Origin: Cryptomeria japonica
Taxonomy: Eukaryota > Streptophyta > Pinopsida > Cupressales > Cupressaceae
Assembly (NCBI RefSeq): GCF_030272615.1
Contig: NC_081407.1
Span: 378,826,400-378,890,399, forward strand
Reading direction: 5' to 3'
Length of the DNA stretch: 64,000 nt
Each line of letters begins with the position of its first letter. The first letter of the stretch is position 1. Shown piece after piece: positions 10,801-22,773 of the stretch. A program made the position numbers and the translations under genes. Below the pieces are notes generated by a model. The model was given only the letters and a program-made list of their open reading frames with translations. It made no database searches and was not told the DNA's origin.

Positions 10801-13800
10801 GTTGCTTCGCAACCCAATTCTTAGATAATTGACTCGGGTTCTTCGCACCACATGGCTTCTTCGAAAGATGATTTCACCTCTTTAGAGCCATGTTCTATGC
10901 CTTCCATACTAATGGGTGATGACACTCTTGTTGAAGTGCATGGGAGAGGGTCTGTTGATGTGGGTGAAGGAACATTTAAGGATGTCCTTTGTGTTCCATC
11001 TTTATCAACTAATCTCCTATCTGTTTATTAGATCACTCACACTTGTTCTAGCAAGCGATTTGAGTTCACACTAGATATAGTGGTAATCAGTGAAATGCAT
11101 AATGGGTCTACTATTGCTATGGGAAAAGCAGATCATCAATCCAGATTATATCAGTTTTCTCACTTTGTCCCTGACTCTCCTTCGATAGTTTTACTCACTC
11201 ATGCAAATGAGATTAGTTGTTTGTGGCATCAACGATTTGGCCACTTGAACTATCGTTACTTGCAACAACTCAGTAAACAGGACATGGTTTCAGGGTTGCC
11301 TTCTATTCGATTTTCTGATGGATTTTTCCAGGGATGTATTCTTGGTAAGCATCCTGAGGAGAAGTATGATAAAGGCAAAGCATGGAGAGCTCCACAACTA
11401 TTGGATTTGGTACATAGTGACTTGGCAGGACCATTTCCACAACCATCTTTCAGTAGGGCTAGATATGTCTTAACATTTATTGATGACTTTTCTAGATTTA
11501 CATGGGTTTGCTTTCTCAAACAAAAGTCTGAGGTATTTGAGAATTTTCTAGATTTTAAAGCTTTTGCAGAGAAACAATCTGGGAAGTTCATCAAGATTCT
11601 ACGTACAGATAGTGGGGGTGAATATGTTAATAATCAGTTTGAACAATTTTGTGCTTCAGAAGGTATCAACATGCAACACATAGTTCCATACAGCCCTCAG
11701 TAGAATGGTGTCGTAAAATGGAAGAATAGGTCCTTGAAGGAGATGGAAAATTGTATGATTCACTCCAAGTCTTTGGCACCTTAGTATTGGGTAGAGGCCA
11801 TCAATTGTGCATGTTACATCCAGAACCGAGTCCCTCATAAAGTTGTGAAGGGGGTAACTCCTTTTGAAGCTTGGACTAGTCAGAAACCTACAGTTAAGCA
11901 TTTCAGAATGTTTGGCTCTCTTGCATGGGCCCACATTCCAGCAGAGAAATGCAAGGCTATGGATCCATAGAGCAAGCCTTGCATATTTTTTGGGTATCTA
12001 GATGATGTCAAAGGGTATAGACTTCTCCATCCCTCTACACATGAGTTGTTCATTAAGAGGAGTGTTCATTTTGAGGAGAGTTCTTCTATTTCTTCTCATA
12101 CCACTTCTCCGTCCACTATCACATTGGAGACATTGCATGATGATGACAGTTCTTCTGAGGATCTTAATCCTCCTAATCCCGATGAGGAGTCTTCTTCCTC
12201 CACTTCAGATGGTGACAGTGATTTTGAGGATTCACATTCTTCTCATAGTCATCCTTCAGAGGTTGATGATTCTCCCCCAGACTCTCCAGCTTCAGTGCCT
12301 CTTTGGGCTCGACAAACTTTTGAGTTAGCAGGAGATTGGCTTGGTGATCCATCAGATTCTAGAAGAACTAGGTCACAATTTCAGCAAGCTCCACATCTCT
12401 TCATTGCTTCAGCTTCTGATCCACAGTATTTTTGAGAAGCTACAGGTGTTCCCGAATGGGATGTTGCAATGCAAGAAGAGTTTAATTCCTTGGAAATGAA
12501 TCACACATGGGATTTAGTTCCTCTTCCTAAGGGAAGGAAACTTGTTTGATGCAAGTGGATCTATCGAACAAAATTTGCAGCAAATGGGTTGGTTGATAAG
12601 TATAAGGCTCGCTTGGTAGCAAAAGGCTTTTCCGAAGTTCCAGGGGTTGATTACTCTGAGACTTTTGCTCCAATTGCTAAGATGAATTCCATCCGGCTTG
12701 TCCTTGCTATTGCTGCAACCCATCGTTGGGAAGTTCATTAGATGGATGTCAAGAGTGCATTTCTTCATGGTGACCTTTAGGATGAAATCTACATGGAGCA
12801 GCCACAAGGGTTTGTTCAAGATCCTTCACTTGTGTGTCGACTTCGAAAGTCTCTCTATGGCCTCAAACAAGCTCCTCGAGCTTGGTATGCCAAGATGGAC
12901 TCCTTCCTTCTGATAGTTGGTTTTACTTGATGCCATTCTGATCCGAACATCTACACTTTGCACCAGGATGATACTCTCACATTTCTAGTTCTCTATGTTG
13001 ATGACTTGTTGATCACACGAAGTCACTCATCCACCATCAAGGTAGTGAAAACTACTCTACATGATAGATTTCTGATGTCAGACTTGGGTCTTCTACATTA
13101 CTTCTTGGGAATTGAGATTACTCAATCTTCTTCAAGCATCTTTCTTGGACAACCCAAGTATGCACTCGATATGCTCTCTAGATTTCACATGGCTGATTGT
13201 AAGCCTGCACCTACTCCTTTTTTATCTGGGGTCAAACTTGAGGCTAAGTGCTCTTCACCCTTGGTTGATAGCACTTTATATCGACAAATTGTTGGGAGCC
13301 TCATCTACTTGACTCATACGAGACCTGACATTTCATATGCGGTGGGCATGGTCTCTAGATTCATGCAGTAGCCACATGAGTTGCATTGGAAAGCAGCTAA
13401 GCGGATTCTCCACTACATTCAGGGTACTCATAATTATGGAATTCAGTATGCAGCAGGCATGGATATTGACTTGGTGGGATATATGGATTCAGATTGGGCA
13501 GGTGATTCTCAAGATCGCAAATCCACTTCAGGGTATTGCTTCTCACTTGGTTCTGGTCTAGTTTGTCGGTTGAGTAAGAAGCAGTTTGCAATTGCTCTTT
13601 CATCAATAGAGGCTGAGTATCGAGGGGCAGTTAATGCCACCACTAAGGCAATTTGGCTTCAGAATATTCTTACTGAGTTTGGTATTCCAGTTAGGAAGCC
13701 TACTATCATCTTTTGTGATAATCAAAGTGCTATACAAATCTCAAGAAATCCAGTTCATCACTAGAGGATGAAACATATTGAGATACATATGCACTATATT

Positions 13801-13950
13801 CGGGAGCTCATTCAGGAAGGCATCATTGATCTTAAGTATTGATCTACAACAGAGAAAACTACGGACATCTTCACCAAACCCTTCACCGAAAGCAAGTTCC
13901 TTCATTTACGATCTCTACTTGGGATACAACAGGTGTCTACTTCAGGAGGG
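10801..13950 (+). pseudogene. Copia pol region (protease, integrase, RT, RNase H)
   Basis: In order: aspartic protease motif (IIDSGSSHHMASS) near 10830; GAG-pre-integrase (LWHQRFGHLNYRYLQQLSKQ) near 11220; integrase core (LDLVHSDLAGPF, FIDDFSRFTWVCFLK, RTDSGGEYVN) at 11400-11700; an acidic Ser-rich linker near 12050-12300; reverse transcriptase ([40 protein letters not shown]) at 12480-13330; and RNase H (SDWAGDSQDRKSTSGYC, ALSSIEAEYRGAV, FCDNQSAIQI) at 13380-13900. Integrase before RT is the diagnostic copia order. The region carries most of the element's disabling changes. Confidence 0.93.
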
Positions 13951-14106
13951 ACTTCTTAGTCCTTTCTTTCTCTCCTTATTTAGTGGGGGGGGGGGGTTTA
14001 TTCCTCTTATGGGGGGATTCTTCTTTTGGGGAGGCTATCTATGTACATGGGTACCTAACATGGTTGCATTTGCCGAGACCCATATTTTCACCCACCTAAG
14101 CTATGC

Positions 14107-14117
14107 TTAAGGGGGGG
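14107..14117 (+). promoter_or_regulatory. Copia polypurine tract
   Basis: TTAAGGGGGGG sits directly against the 3' LTR, the position from which plus-strand DNA synthesis is primed. A longer G tract occurs about 130 bp upstream, near 13984-13996. Confidence 0.85.
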
Positions 14118-14760
14118 TGTTAGTGTAGGTTTTTTATTTTCCTTATGTTAGGGGATATTTATTTTTCCTACACATATATTATTTAAGCTTTCTTAGGTTA
14201 ATAGGAGTGATTTATATGAGGACACATGGCAAAATACTTCAGCTACATGTGTAACTCTCCACCTCACATGGGTAGTTGAGTTACACGCCATCTTTTGGCT
14301 TGTTGTGCCACCTCTCATAGTCACTATTTTGTCATTTCCTAAGTGGGTTATGGGGTAGTTGGGTTTCACACCCTCTTTTGGCCTTATGTGCCAACTTTCT
14401 CAACTCCTTTTTTGTCTTCATGTAAGGAGGTTATGCCACATGTTTTGGCATTTACCAAGAAGGTAAAACCTCCTGCTTTTTATGGGGAATAGGAGTTAAT
14501 GCACCCCTTGGATGTATATGCTTATATTTTTCTATATAATAAGCACTATACTCTCACCTTCACTAGTCAAGTTATTGAAGTGATAGCTTGGTGAGAGTCT
14601 TCTCCAAATTCTCCTCTTTGTCTCTATTTCTCTCTCTCATATTGAAATTATCTCCATTCAACTATTTTGATCTTCGATCATCTATTGTGTGAGGAGTTGC
14701 ATGTGATCTACGACCGACATCAGATCTTGGCTCGATTCTTGCTTCTCGTAGAATCTCACA
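14118..14760 (+). repeat. Copia 3' LTR
   Basis: 643 bp, the same length as the 5' LTR and differing from it at about 27 positions. Followed by the second copy of the target duplication, aatat. Confidence 0.95.
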
Positions 14761-16085
14761 AATATTAATTCTTTTCAATATGCCTTTCATTGTTGATTAA
14801 AACCATTTCACAACCCTATTTGTGATAAATAGAACATTTCAAATTACTAATGTTATTATCAACTAAATTCCCTAATAGGAAATGATGTTGATGGATGAGG
14901 TAACTCTTATTTACAATTGACTATACTTAGAACTTGAAGAATTTATTGCTAAAAATATAAGAATAAACTTGTATTTGTATTCAATATTGTACTTCATTAG
15001 TGTAGAGTACAAGGTAAAGTATGTGTTGTACAACCTTCATTGTAGGTAGATAAAATGAATTACTTTGGTCAAACATATAAACACAATTTGAATCATGTTT
15101 CACCATTCAATGAAAGAATTCATCTACAAATAAAATTTCACAAGATATAATTTATTTAAGATTTATCTTTTTAGATGTTTTTTTTTTATGAGTTTCATAG
15201 TAAATACACTCTACTTTGTGTGGTGTGCTTCATGAAATGATCTTCTCATTTTTTTAGTGATAAATTGTGTTCTTCATAGTGTATTGGTGGAATGTGGTAG
15301 TATTGGCAGGACTATTTAACCATTGAAGAGCTTAAAACAATAAAAAATAATTATATTTATGCAAGATATGCATGGTTTTCATGGATTAGAAACTATTGAT
15401 ATCTGTGAGGGAGGATTACTTTTTTTTAATCACATGTTTGTCTTTCATGTCACCACTATCTTTAATCTACAATAGTACAGTCTCTAACTCTATTGTATTA
15501 TTATAATATTATATAATATTATTATTTATCTTTATTTATTATCTCTATATACTATTATATTTATTCTACTTCCAATGCATTTGAAAGAAAATATTATAAA
15601 TTATAATTAAAAGAAGTGTTTATCTATCAATTATCAAAATTAACTAAATATTTTTATTTCTCCCAATTTATAATATTATAAATGTAATGCCATAAATTTC
15701 ATAATGAAAATAGAATACACACCATTTTCTTTTATTTTGTTTTTGAAAGATCTTTTAACTCTAAGGTTTGATTTGATAGTTACATGAGGTAGAGAATGGA
15801 ACCATTTGGCATAATTCTAGTGGGTGAACAAATATTCACATGCATATTTTGTAACATAGATTATATTATTATGTGATTAGTATCGTACAAAGGTCTTTCA
15901 AGGATAGCTATTTGGACAATTATTCCTTGGTGGGTGACCATCTATTGATAGAGAGTGATTAAGTTTTCTCAAGATAGGCTTAGCATTAGGTCATCATGTT
16001 GAATTTCTAATGTCATTAGTTAGAGAGTTAATTTAATTTAGTAATAAAGTTTAAATGTCTCATCAAATAGAAAAGAGGATCTAGG

Positions 16086-16552
16086 TGTAATGTCCCCTTT
16101 CCAATCTGTCTTGGAATTTACTCCTATTGAATACTTGCACTTGGATTTTGTAATAGATATAATTCAGATTGTTAATTGTTATTTCTGATGTAAAAAACAG
16201 TACACACAGATGTTATGGATGGTAATGTTTTAACAACAATGTCTGATATAATTATGCTATTAATGTCCGTACATGATATTTTCTGCAACTGTGCTACATT
16301 TGATAAGAATAACAATAATAGGCCACTGTATATAATTGCCTAAAAATGATCTATCTCCCTCCCCCTTGTTGACGTGATACTTGTGCCTCTATATACCCTG
16401 TGCTAGTGTGGAAGGTCACAAGGATGAGACGCATCTCGTGTCTCTTGTTGACCGTTCTCCTTCAATATACTTAATGGCACGTATTAGTTTAGGATAATTG
16501 CATTATTAACTTTATTATGCTGATCGTATAACTCCTCAATGGGGACATGACA
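16086..16552 (-). repeat. Chromovirus 3' LTR (left end)
   Basis: 467 bp, same length as the right LTR and about 98.5% identical to it. Preceded on the left by the target duplication ctagg. Confidence 0.95.
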
Positions 16553-16569
16553 AATCTCCCCCTCTTGAA
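16553..16569 (-). promoter_or_regulatory. Chromovirus polypurine tract
   Basis: The minus strand reads ATTCAAGAGGGGGAGATT directly before the 3' LTR (left end), the expected plus-strand primer. Confidence 0.85.
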
Positions 16570-16740
16570 TTTGCTTGTCCCCAAGCAATTGCTCCTTGTC
16601 TTATTATACTTTGTCTCCTTGTTCTTGAATGTACCTGCACATAGATTAGTAACACTAATATATATAAACCAAAGTAATAATAAATATTAGCGAGATTACT
16701 ACTTAATTTATATTGCATATATTGCAACTTAGAGGGGTTA

Positions 16741-17235
16741 GCTTTCTTGAGCCATTGCCCAACTTAAGGGGGACTGGCTTCTTTGAGCCATCTTGTCCAT
16801 ATGTGAGAGATTGGCTTCCTTGAGCAATCTCTACCCAATCTCGAGAGACTGACTTCCTTGAGCCATCTCGGTCTAAAATGGATTGACTTCCTTTGAGTCA
16901 TCTTACTAGGGGTACTGACTTCCTTGAGCCAAGCTACCCACATTTGGCTTCCTTGAGCCCTTATTCTTAGGGTGCTGACTTCCTTGAGTCAAGCTGCCCA
17001 AATTTGGCTTCCTTGAGCCCTTATTCTTACATAGGGTGTTGACTTCCTTGAGTCAAACTACCTATCTTTGGCTTCCTTGAGCCCTTATTCTTAGGGTGCT
17101 GACTTCCTTGAGTCAAGCTGCCCACATTTGGCTTCCTTGAGCCCTTATTCTTACTTAGGGTGCTCACTTCCTTGAGTCAAGCTGCCCATCTTTGGCTTCC
17201 TTGAGCCTTAATGTCTAGAGAGGTGCTGACTTTAT
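16741..17235. repeat. Hairpin minisatellite inside the chromovirus
   Basis: About 16 copies of a short element with a TTCCTTGAG core lie between the chromodomain and the 3' LTR. Most copies are small inverted repeats with a six-base loop: GGCT-tccttg-AGCC or GACT-tccttg-AGTC. From about 16916 they alternate in a higher-order unit of about 60 bp present roughly five times (GACT type, then CAAGCTGCCCA, then GGCT type, then CTTATTCTTA). Arms change together between types (GGCT/AGCC against GACT/AGTC). A few copies are mixed and unpaired. Confidence 0.8.
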
Positions 17236-17238
17236 TGA

Positions 17239-17350
17239 GCCCATTTACAATTAATATACAATGGTGACTTTGCATTATAATTATATCAGACATTGCTGAC
17301 TTTTTTTTCTATCTATACACATTTACAATTAATATACAATGGTGTAAATT
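17239..17350. repeat. Short direct repeat within the chromovirus
   Basis: The stretch ACAATTAATATACAATGGTG occurs near 17247 and again near 17326, about 80 bp apart, between the minisatellite and the chromodomain end. Confidence 0.55.
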
Positions 17351-20300
17351 TTACATATGAGTACAACTCTTCTTTTGGAGTGCTTCAACATCTTCTTTCC
17401 TTTCCCATGTGGCATCTTCCTTTGGTAGGCCCTTCCATTGAATGAGGAACTCGGTGATTGTCCTATTTCGTAGCCTTTTTTCTCTAGTATCCAAAATAAT
17501 CTCTAGTTCTAGCATGAGTCTCCCCTCGTCATCTAATGGTGGTAATTGTGTACATGGGACAACTTTTTGTCCTAAGACTCTCTTCAATCGGGATACATGA
17601 AATACATTATGGATCTTGCTACTTTCGGGGAGTTCTACTTCATAAGCTACTTCCCCTATCTTCCTTAAGACCTTGTAAGGACCATAGAATCAAGGTTTGA
17701 GTTTTTCTGCTCCACTTGGCTTAATTGATGATTGTTTGTATGGTTGTAACCTCAAAAACACCATGTCCCCTTCTTCAAATGATCTCTCCACTCAGTTCTT
17801 ATCCGCATATTGTTTTTGCTGATTTTGGGCTTGCTGGATGTTCTCTTTTAGGGTCCTCATGATGTCAATATTTTTCTGCACAAAATCTTTAGCTCCAGGC
17901 ACTCTACTATCTTGGACAAGATCACCAAATGATGTGGCTTCATATCCATATAATTCCTTGAAAGGACTCATCCTTGTGGAAATGTGATATGTGTTATTAT
18001 AACAATATTCTCCAAGGTGCAGCCATTTAGGCCATACCTTTTGCTGCCCTGTGACGTAGTTCCTTAGATACCCTTCTATCCATTTATTAACAATCTCAGT
18101 TTGACCATCCATTTGTGGGTGATAGCTGGTACTTGGTGTAAGTTCCGTTCTTGCCAATTTGAAAAGTTCTTGCCAAAATTGGCTAAGAAATTGACTGTCT
18201 CGATCACTAACTATATTCCTTGGTAAACCATGAAGTCTAAAAACTTCCTTAAAGAACACTTTTGCTATTTGAACTGCATTGTAATTGGTAGGGATGGCAA
18301 AGAAGTGGGCATATTTTGTAAGTCTATCTACTATGACGTAAATACAATCCTTACCTTGCACCTTTGGTAGTCCGGTTATAAAATCCATGGAGATACTTTC
18401 CCACTTTTGGTTGGGAATGGGTAGTGGTTGTAGGAGGCCAGCTGGGTGTCCTTGTTCCACCTTGTTTTGTTGGCAAATCATACATTCTTGCACATGTTTG
18501 AGTACATCTTTCTTAAGTCCTTTCCATGAATATCTTTCACGGACTTGCTTATATGTTTTGTAGTAACCTTGATGCCCTGCTAAGGGATTATCATGGTACT
18601 CCCTCAAAATCTTCTCCTTCATCCTTGAATTAGTAGGTAGGTATACCCTATTCTTGTATAGGATGATGTCTTCATTTACCTTGTATTCATCATTTGGCAT
18701 TCTCCCTTCTAGGATTTCATTGGCAAGGGAATCTTTCGCATATTCTGTGAGGATGTCATTCTTCCACTCTTTTATAATACTTGTGATGGTATTCAAGCAT
18801 GGTCGTCTTGATAATGCATCTGCTACTACATTTTGGGTGCCTTTGAAATATTCAATGTCAAAGTCGTAGGCCTGTATCCTACTTATCCACTTCTATTGTC
18901 GGTCATTTAAATCTTTTTGATTCATAAAGTAGCGTAGACTATTATGGTCAGTTTTAACATGAAACTTTCCACATACAAGATATTGTCAGAATTTGGCTAA
19001 AGCATGCATGATAGCTAACATCTCTTTGTCATAAATTGAATAGTGCTTTTCTATTTCAGTGAACTTCCTACTTTCAAATGCTATTGGGTGTCTTCTTTGC
19101 ATGAGGACTGCTCCAATCCCTTCTCCCGATGCATCACATTGCAATTCAAAAGGTAGTGTGAAATCTGGAATAGCTAGAACCGGACATGAACTCATAGTTT
19201 TCTTCAATCAGTCAAATGCTTGTTGTGCTGTAACATCCCATGAGAAGGCTCCTTTCTTGGTTAGGTCTGTAAGGGGTGTTGTTATTTTGGAAAATCCTTT
19301 AACAAAACGTCGGTAGTAGCTACATAAACCAATAAACCCTCGGAGTTGGGTCAAGGTTTTGGGTGTAGGCCACTCCTTAATTGCTTTGATCTTCTCCTCA
19401 TCCACGCTCACCCCTTCTTCATTGATCTTATGACCCAAGTAGAGTATCTCTTTCATACCAAATTCACATTTTGACTCTTTGGCATACAATGATTCTTTCT
19501 CTAGGATGGTTAGGACTTCCTCCACGTGTTGAAGGTGTTCTTCCCAGGTTTTGCTATAAATGAGGATGTCATCAAAGAATACAAGTAAGAATTTCCTTAA
19601 TTGCTGATGGAAAACATGGTTCATACATGATTGGAAGGTAGCTGGTGCATTCGTAAGGCCAAAGGGCATAACCAAAAATTCAAAGTGCCCATAGTGGCAT
19701 CGGAAGGCCGTCTTGGGTACATCTTCCTTCCTCATTCTTATTTGGTGATATCCAGTTCGTAGATCAATCTTGGAGAAATATTTTGCTCCATGAAGCTCAT
19801 CGATCAATTCGTCAATTCTTGGTATAGGATACCTATTTTTGATTGTTCTTTTGTTGAGGGCACGGTAGTCTATGCACATTCTCATGGTTCCATCCTTTTT
19901 CTTGACTAAGACCACGGATGATGCAAAGGGGCTGCAACTTGGTTGAATGTGTCCCATCCTAAGGAGTTCATTGATGGTCTTTTCAATCTCTTCTTTGAAC
20001 CTTCGTGGATGTCTATAAGGAGTGGTAATTACTGGTTTGGCCCCTTCTTCAAGTTCTATGGAGTGTTCAAATCCTCTCCTTGGTGGAATCCCATGTGGAA
20101 TGTCTTTGAAGACTCCCTTATGTCTTTTCAAGATTGGCTGCATGTCTATATGAACCAAAGGTGATTTTGGACCAGATTTGTCCAAGACCAAACATTGAGC
20201 AATCCATTCTCCTTGTCCATGTCGGATAATCCTTTCTATATTTTTGCAAGAAACTACCTTGGGATCTCCATTAGGTAGGCCTTTTAATGTTACTTCTTGT

Positions 20301-20689
20301 CCATCCTGATGGAAGCAAATCTCAAGATTTGGAAGGTCCATAGTGAAGCGACCCAATGAGCGGATCCAAGGTCTCCCTAGTATTATATCATTCTCCAAAG
20401 AAATTACATAGAAGTCTCCTTTAACAATATGTTCTCCCATCTTGATTTCTAGTTGAGGCATAACCTTGGTGCACTGATTGATTGTTCCATCTGCCAAGGC
20501 CACCTTAAACCCCTCAAACTCTTTAGCTTTTGGCTTCCTTTTTACCACCAAATTTCTACTAATGAAGTTGTGAGAAGCCCCACTATCAATCAAGGATATT
20601 ACCTTTTGTCCCTTGAGGGTTCCTTTGAGTTTGAATGGTCTATCTTCACCTTCGTTTGAAATTGCAACTAATGTTCCATGTCTTTGCTC
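17351..20689 (-). pseudogene. Chromovirus pol region with C-terminal chromodomain
   Basis: Protease (LIDSGASHNFISRNLV) near 20590-20550. Reverse transcriptase (MRMCIDYRALNKRTIKNRYP, FSKIDLRTGYHQIR, VMPFGLTNAPATFQ, FFDDILIYSKTWEEHL) at about 19950-19430. RNase H (LQCDASGEGIGAVLMQ, YSIYDKEMLAIMHALAK) near 19190-18850. Integrase with HHCC zinc finger (H...H...CMIC) and core (ISMDFITGLPK, SDRDSQFLSQFWQ, YHPQMDGQTE) at 18620-17950. Chromodomain (ITEFLIQWKGLPKEDATWER) at about 17480-17370; in plant chromoviruses this domain is thought to steer integration towards particular chromatin. RT before integrase is the gypsy order. Broken, as stated for the whole element. Confidence 0.93.
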
Positions 20690-21919
20690 TTCCAACCTTG
20701 GTCTTTTGTATGAGATCCCTTCTTCTTCATCTTTGGACTCTTCCACTTGATGTAGTTGCCCTCTTTTACATCGATGATCAGGTCTCCATGGTTCTTTGCA
20801 CTTAAAACATAAATTATTTCTCCGCAATTCTTCCCTTTGCTCAAGACCTTCCTTTTTTTGACATCTATGTCCGGGTCTCCATGTTCCTCTGCAAAAGTGG
20901 CATGGTATTCCTTTCTCCCTATGAGGTTCATCCCTACGATCTTTCCTAGAATATGTCTTGGAGGTCATGTATCTTGGTCTTTCCTTTGAGAAATTATCTT
21001 CAACCTTGATGGCCCTTTGTATTGCCTCACTTAAATTTTGAGGCTCCAATGGATTGACGATCTTCTTGATGGAGTCTTTGAGCCCTTCTACAAATAAATA
21101 GGTGAGCCTTCCTTGAGAGAGGTTGGGGACCATGACTGCCAGATTCTGAAATTCATTTGCATAATCTTCCACTGTCCCTTGTTGTGTGAGTAACGTTAGT
21201 TCTTTGAAGTACCATTCCGGATGTCTTTGATCAAATCTTAAGATGAGCCTTTGAGTGAATTCACCATAAGTAGTAATGTTTCGGTGATCTTGAGTAACAA
21301 GACCATGGTGCCACCAATCATGTGCTATCCCTGTTAGATGAAGGGTAGCAAATTTGATGGCATTATCTTCTGTCATTGGGCTGAGTGACAAATATGTATC
21401 CAATTTTTGAACCCACGATTGCGCTGAAGATTTTCTAGTCCCATCAAAGTATGGTAATGTCATTTTACTCAACCTAACCTGGAGATCTTTGTCAACATGC
21501 CTCTTCCTCGTATTCGGGTTGGCTTGTTTCCGAACTTCGTAATATTCTTTAAAAGGGATGCGCTCTTGTACTTCGGGGTCAAGCCTTGCGTACATTACTG
21601 CTATCTCATCAATGTTTTCGATTATTGATTCCTCCACTTCCATCATGGGCTCTTCTCTTGGTAAGAATGAGGGCATAGTAGGTCTAAGGATGGAGCTTTG
21701 AGTTGAATGTTGATTCTCATAATGGTTTGAATGAGTGTCTCTTCCCGAATTTGAGATAGGTCTCTCATGATTATTTTTGTTAATACTTTGAATAGCTTGT
21801 TGGATTAGTTGATTGGTCTTCTCAAACTTCTCATTAGTTTGCTCCATGAATGTTCTAAATTCAGTTGCTAACTGTTCTGCCATGGCTGGCGTACCTCTTC
21901 TGCGTCGAAAGTTTTGCAT
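20690..21919 (-). pseudogene. Chromovirus gag region
   Basis: Starts MQNFRRRRGTPAMAEQLATE, then a coiled-coil-like stretch (TEFRTFMEQTNEKFEKTNQL) and the Retrotrans_gag capsid domain (LPYFDGTRKSSAQSWVQKLD, FDQRHPEWYFKELTLLTQQG, VEDYANEFQNLAV). Two Cys/His clusters follow near 20890 and 20790 (CHFCRGTWRPGHRC, CFKCKEPWRPDHRC). Their spacing, CX2CX6HX3C, differs from the usual CX2CX4HX4C knuckle, but two related clusters in a row point to nucleic-acid binding. Confidence 0.9.
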
Positions 21920-21949
21920 TAACTATTTTGCACAGGTTGACAGGATTAT

Positions 21950-21961
21950 GCTCTGATACCA
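21950..21961 (-). promoter_or_regulatory. Chromovirus primer-binding site (initiator tRNA-Met)
   Basis: The minus strand reads TGGTATCAGAGC, one base inside the right LTR. It is the same tRNA as used by the copia element. The gag start follows only about 30 bases later, so this element has a very short leader. Confidence 0.92.
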
Positions 21962-21962
21962 C

Positions 21963-22429
21963 TGTAATGTCCCCTTTCCAATCTGTCTTGGAATTTACTC
22001 CTATTGAATACTTGCACTTGGATTTTGTAATAGATATAATTCAGATTGTTAATTGTTATTTCTGATGTAAAAAACAGTACACACAGATGTTATGGATGGT
22101 AATGTTTTAACAACAATGTCTGATATAATTATGCTATTAATGTCCGTACATGATATTTTCTGCAACTGTGCTACGTTTGATAAGAATAACAATAATAGGC
22201 CACTGTATATAATTGCCTGAAAATGATCTATCTCCCTCCCCCTTATTGACATGATACTTGTGCCTCTATATACCCTGTGCTAGTGTGGAAGGTCACAAGG
22301 ATGAGACGCATCTCGTGTCTCTTGTTGACCGTTCTCCTTCAACATACTTAATGGCATGTATTAGTTTAGGATAATTGCATTATTAACTTTATTATTCTGA
22401 TCGTATAACTCCTCAATGGGGACATGACA
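21963..22429 (-). repeat. Chromovirus 5' LTR (right end)
   Basis: 467 bp, reading TGTCATGTCCCC... to ...GGGGACATTACA on the minus strand. A TATA-like element (GGGTATATAGAGGC on the minus strand) lies near 22264-22277. The primer site follows on the inner side. Confidence 0.95.
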
Positions 22430-22773
22430 CTAGGAGAAAATGATCTACACAAATTATCAATAATGCAAAAACCCCAATGGTATAGGTGATAATGGAAGGG
22501 GGCTCATTGTTGTGGCTTGGATAAACCAAGCTATAATTTCTATAGCTTGGTGTAGAATTATACTATTTTTACATTGCTATTAAAATAATCCACACATTTT
22601 CTTGATTATTGCCACAATGTATTGGCTTATAGATCATTGAATTTGTGTGTAGTTACGTAGTGTTGAAACTAGGCAGCGTTAGATATGTCTACAACTTTTG
22701 CAATAAAAAATGTTCACTAAATGTATAAGTAACACCACTTTCCTTGATTAATTTACCCAAAAAATATTATTTA

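Larger units (their letters stand above)
8162..14760 (+). mobile_element. Ty1/copia LTR retrotransposon, full length, broken
   Basis: Two 643-bp LTRs (8162-8804 and 14118-14760) begin TGTTAG and end CACA. They flank a primer-binding site for initiator tRNA-Met (8805-8816), a ~1 kb leader, gag, protease, integrase, reverse transcriptase and RNase H in copia order, and a purine tract at 14107-14117. The 5-bp target duplication aatat lies at 8157-8161 and 14761-14765. The LTRs differ at about 27 positions (around 4%). Assuming 1-2 x 10^-9 substitutions per site per year, that suggests about 10-20 million years. The coding part is broken by roughly ten disabling changes. Clade within copia not resolved. 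Confidence 0.96.
16086..22429 (-). mobile_element. Ty3/gypsy chromovirus LTR retrotransposon, full length, broken
   Basis: Reverse-oriented element with 467-bp LTRs (16086-16552 and 21963-22429; TG...CA ends). Target duplication ctagg lies at 16081-16085 and 22430-22434. On the minus strand: initiator tRNA-Met primer site, one gag-pol frame (gag, protease, RT, RNase H, integrase), a chromodomain at the C-terminus, an unusual hairpin minisatellite, and a purine tract at the 3' LTR. The LTRs differ at about 7 positions (about 1.5%), so it is markedly younger than the copia: perhaps 4-8 million years under the same assumed rate. The coding frame has about half a dozen breaks. Chromodomain plus fused gag-pol places it among plant chromoviruses (Tekay- or Reina-like; not resolved). 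Confidence 0.96.
7543..22773. repeat. Tandem-duplication unit 1, interrupted by two LTR elements
   Basis: This is the left copy of a ~2.27 kb tandem duplication. Without insertions it consists of 7543-8161, 14766-16085 and 22435-22773, about 2.28 kb, matching the 2,274 bp of unit 2. The copies differ by roughly 3-6% in the stretches I compared. The outer breakpoints have no long homology: the junction at 22773 shares about one base (A) with both parental ends, which fits end joining or replication slippage rather than recombination between long repeats. The unit carries no coding frame I can support. Both LTR elements sit only in this copy, so they arrived after the duplication. Confidence 0.9.

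Noticed and set aside
16741-17235. Regularly spaced repeats that could suggest a CRISPR array
   Set aside because: They lie inside a plant LTR retrotransposon, spacers are themselves repeated, and the setting is a eukaryotic nucleus.
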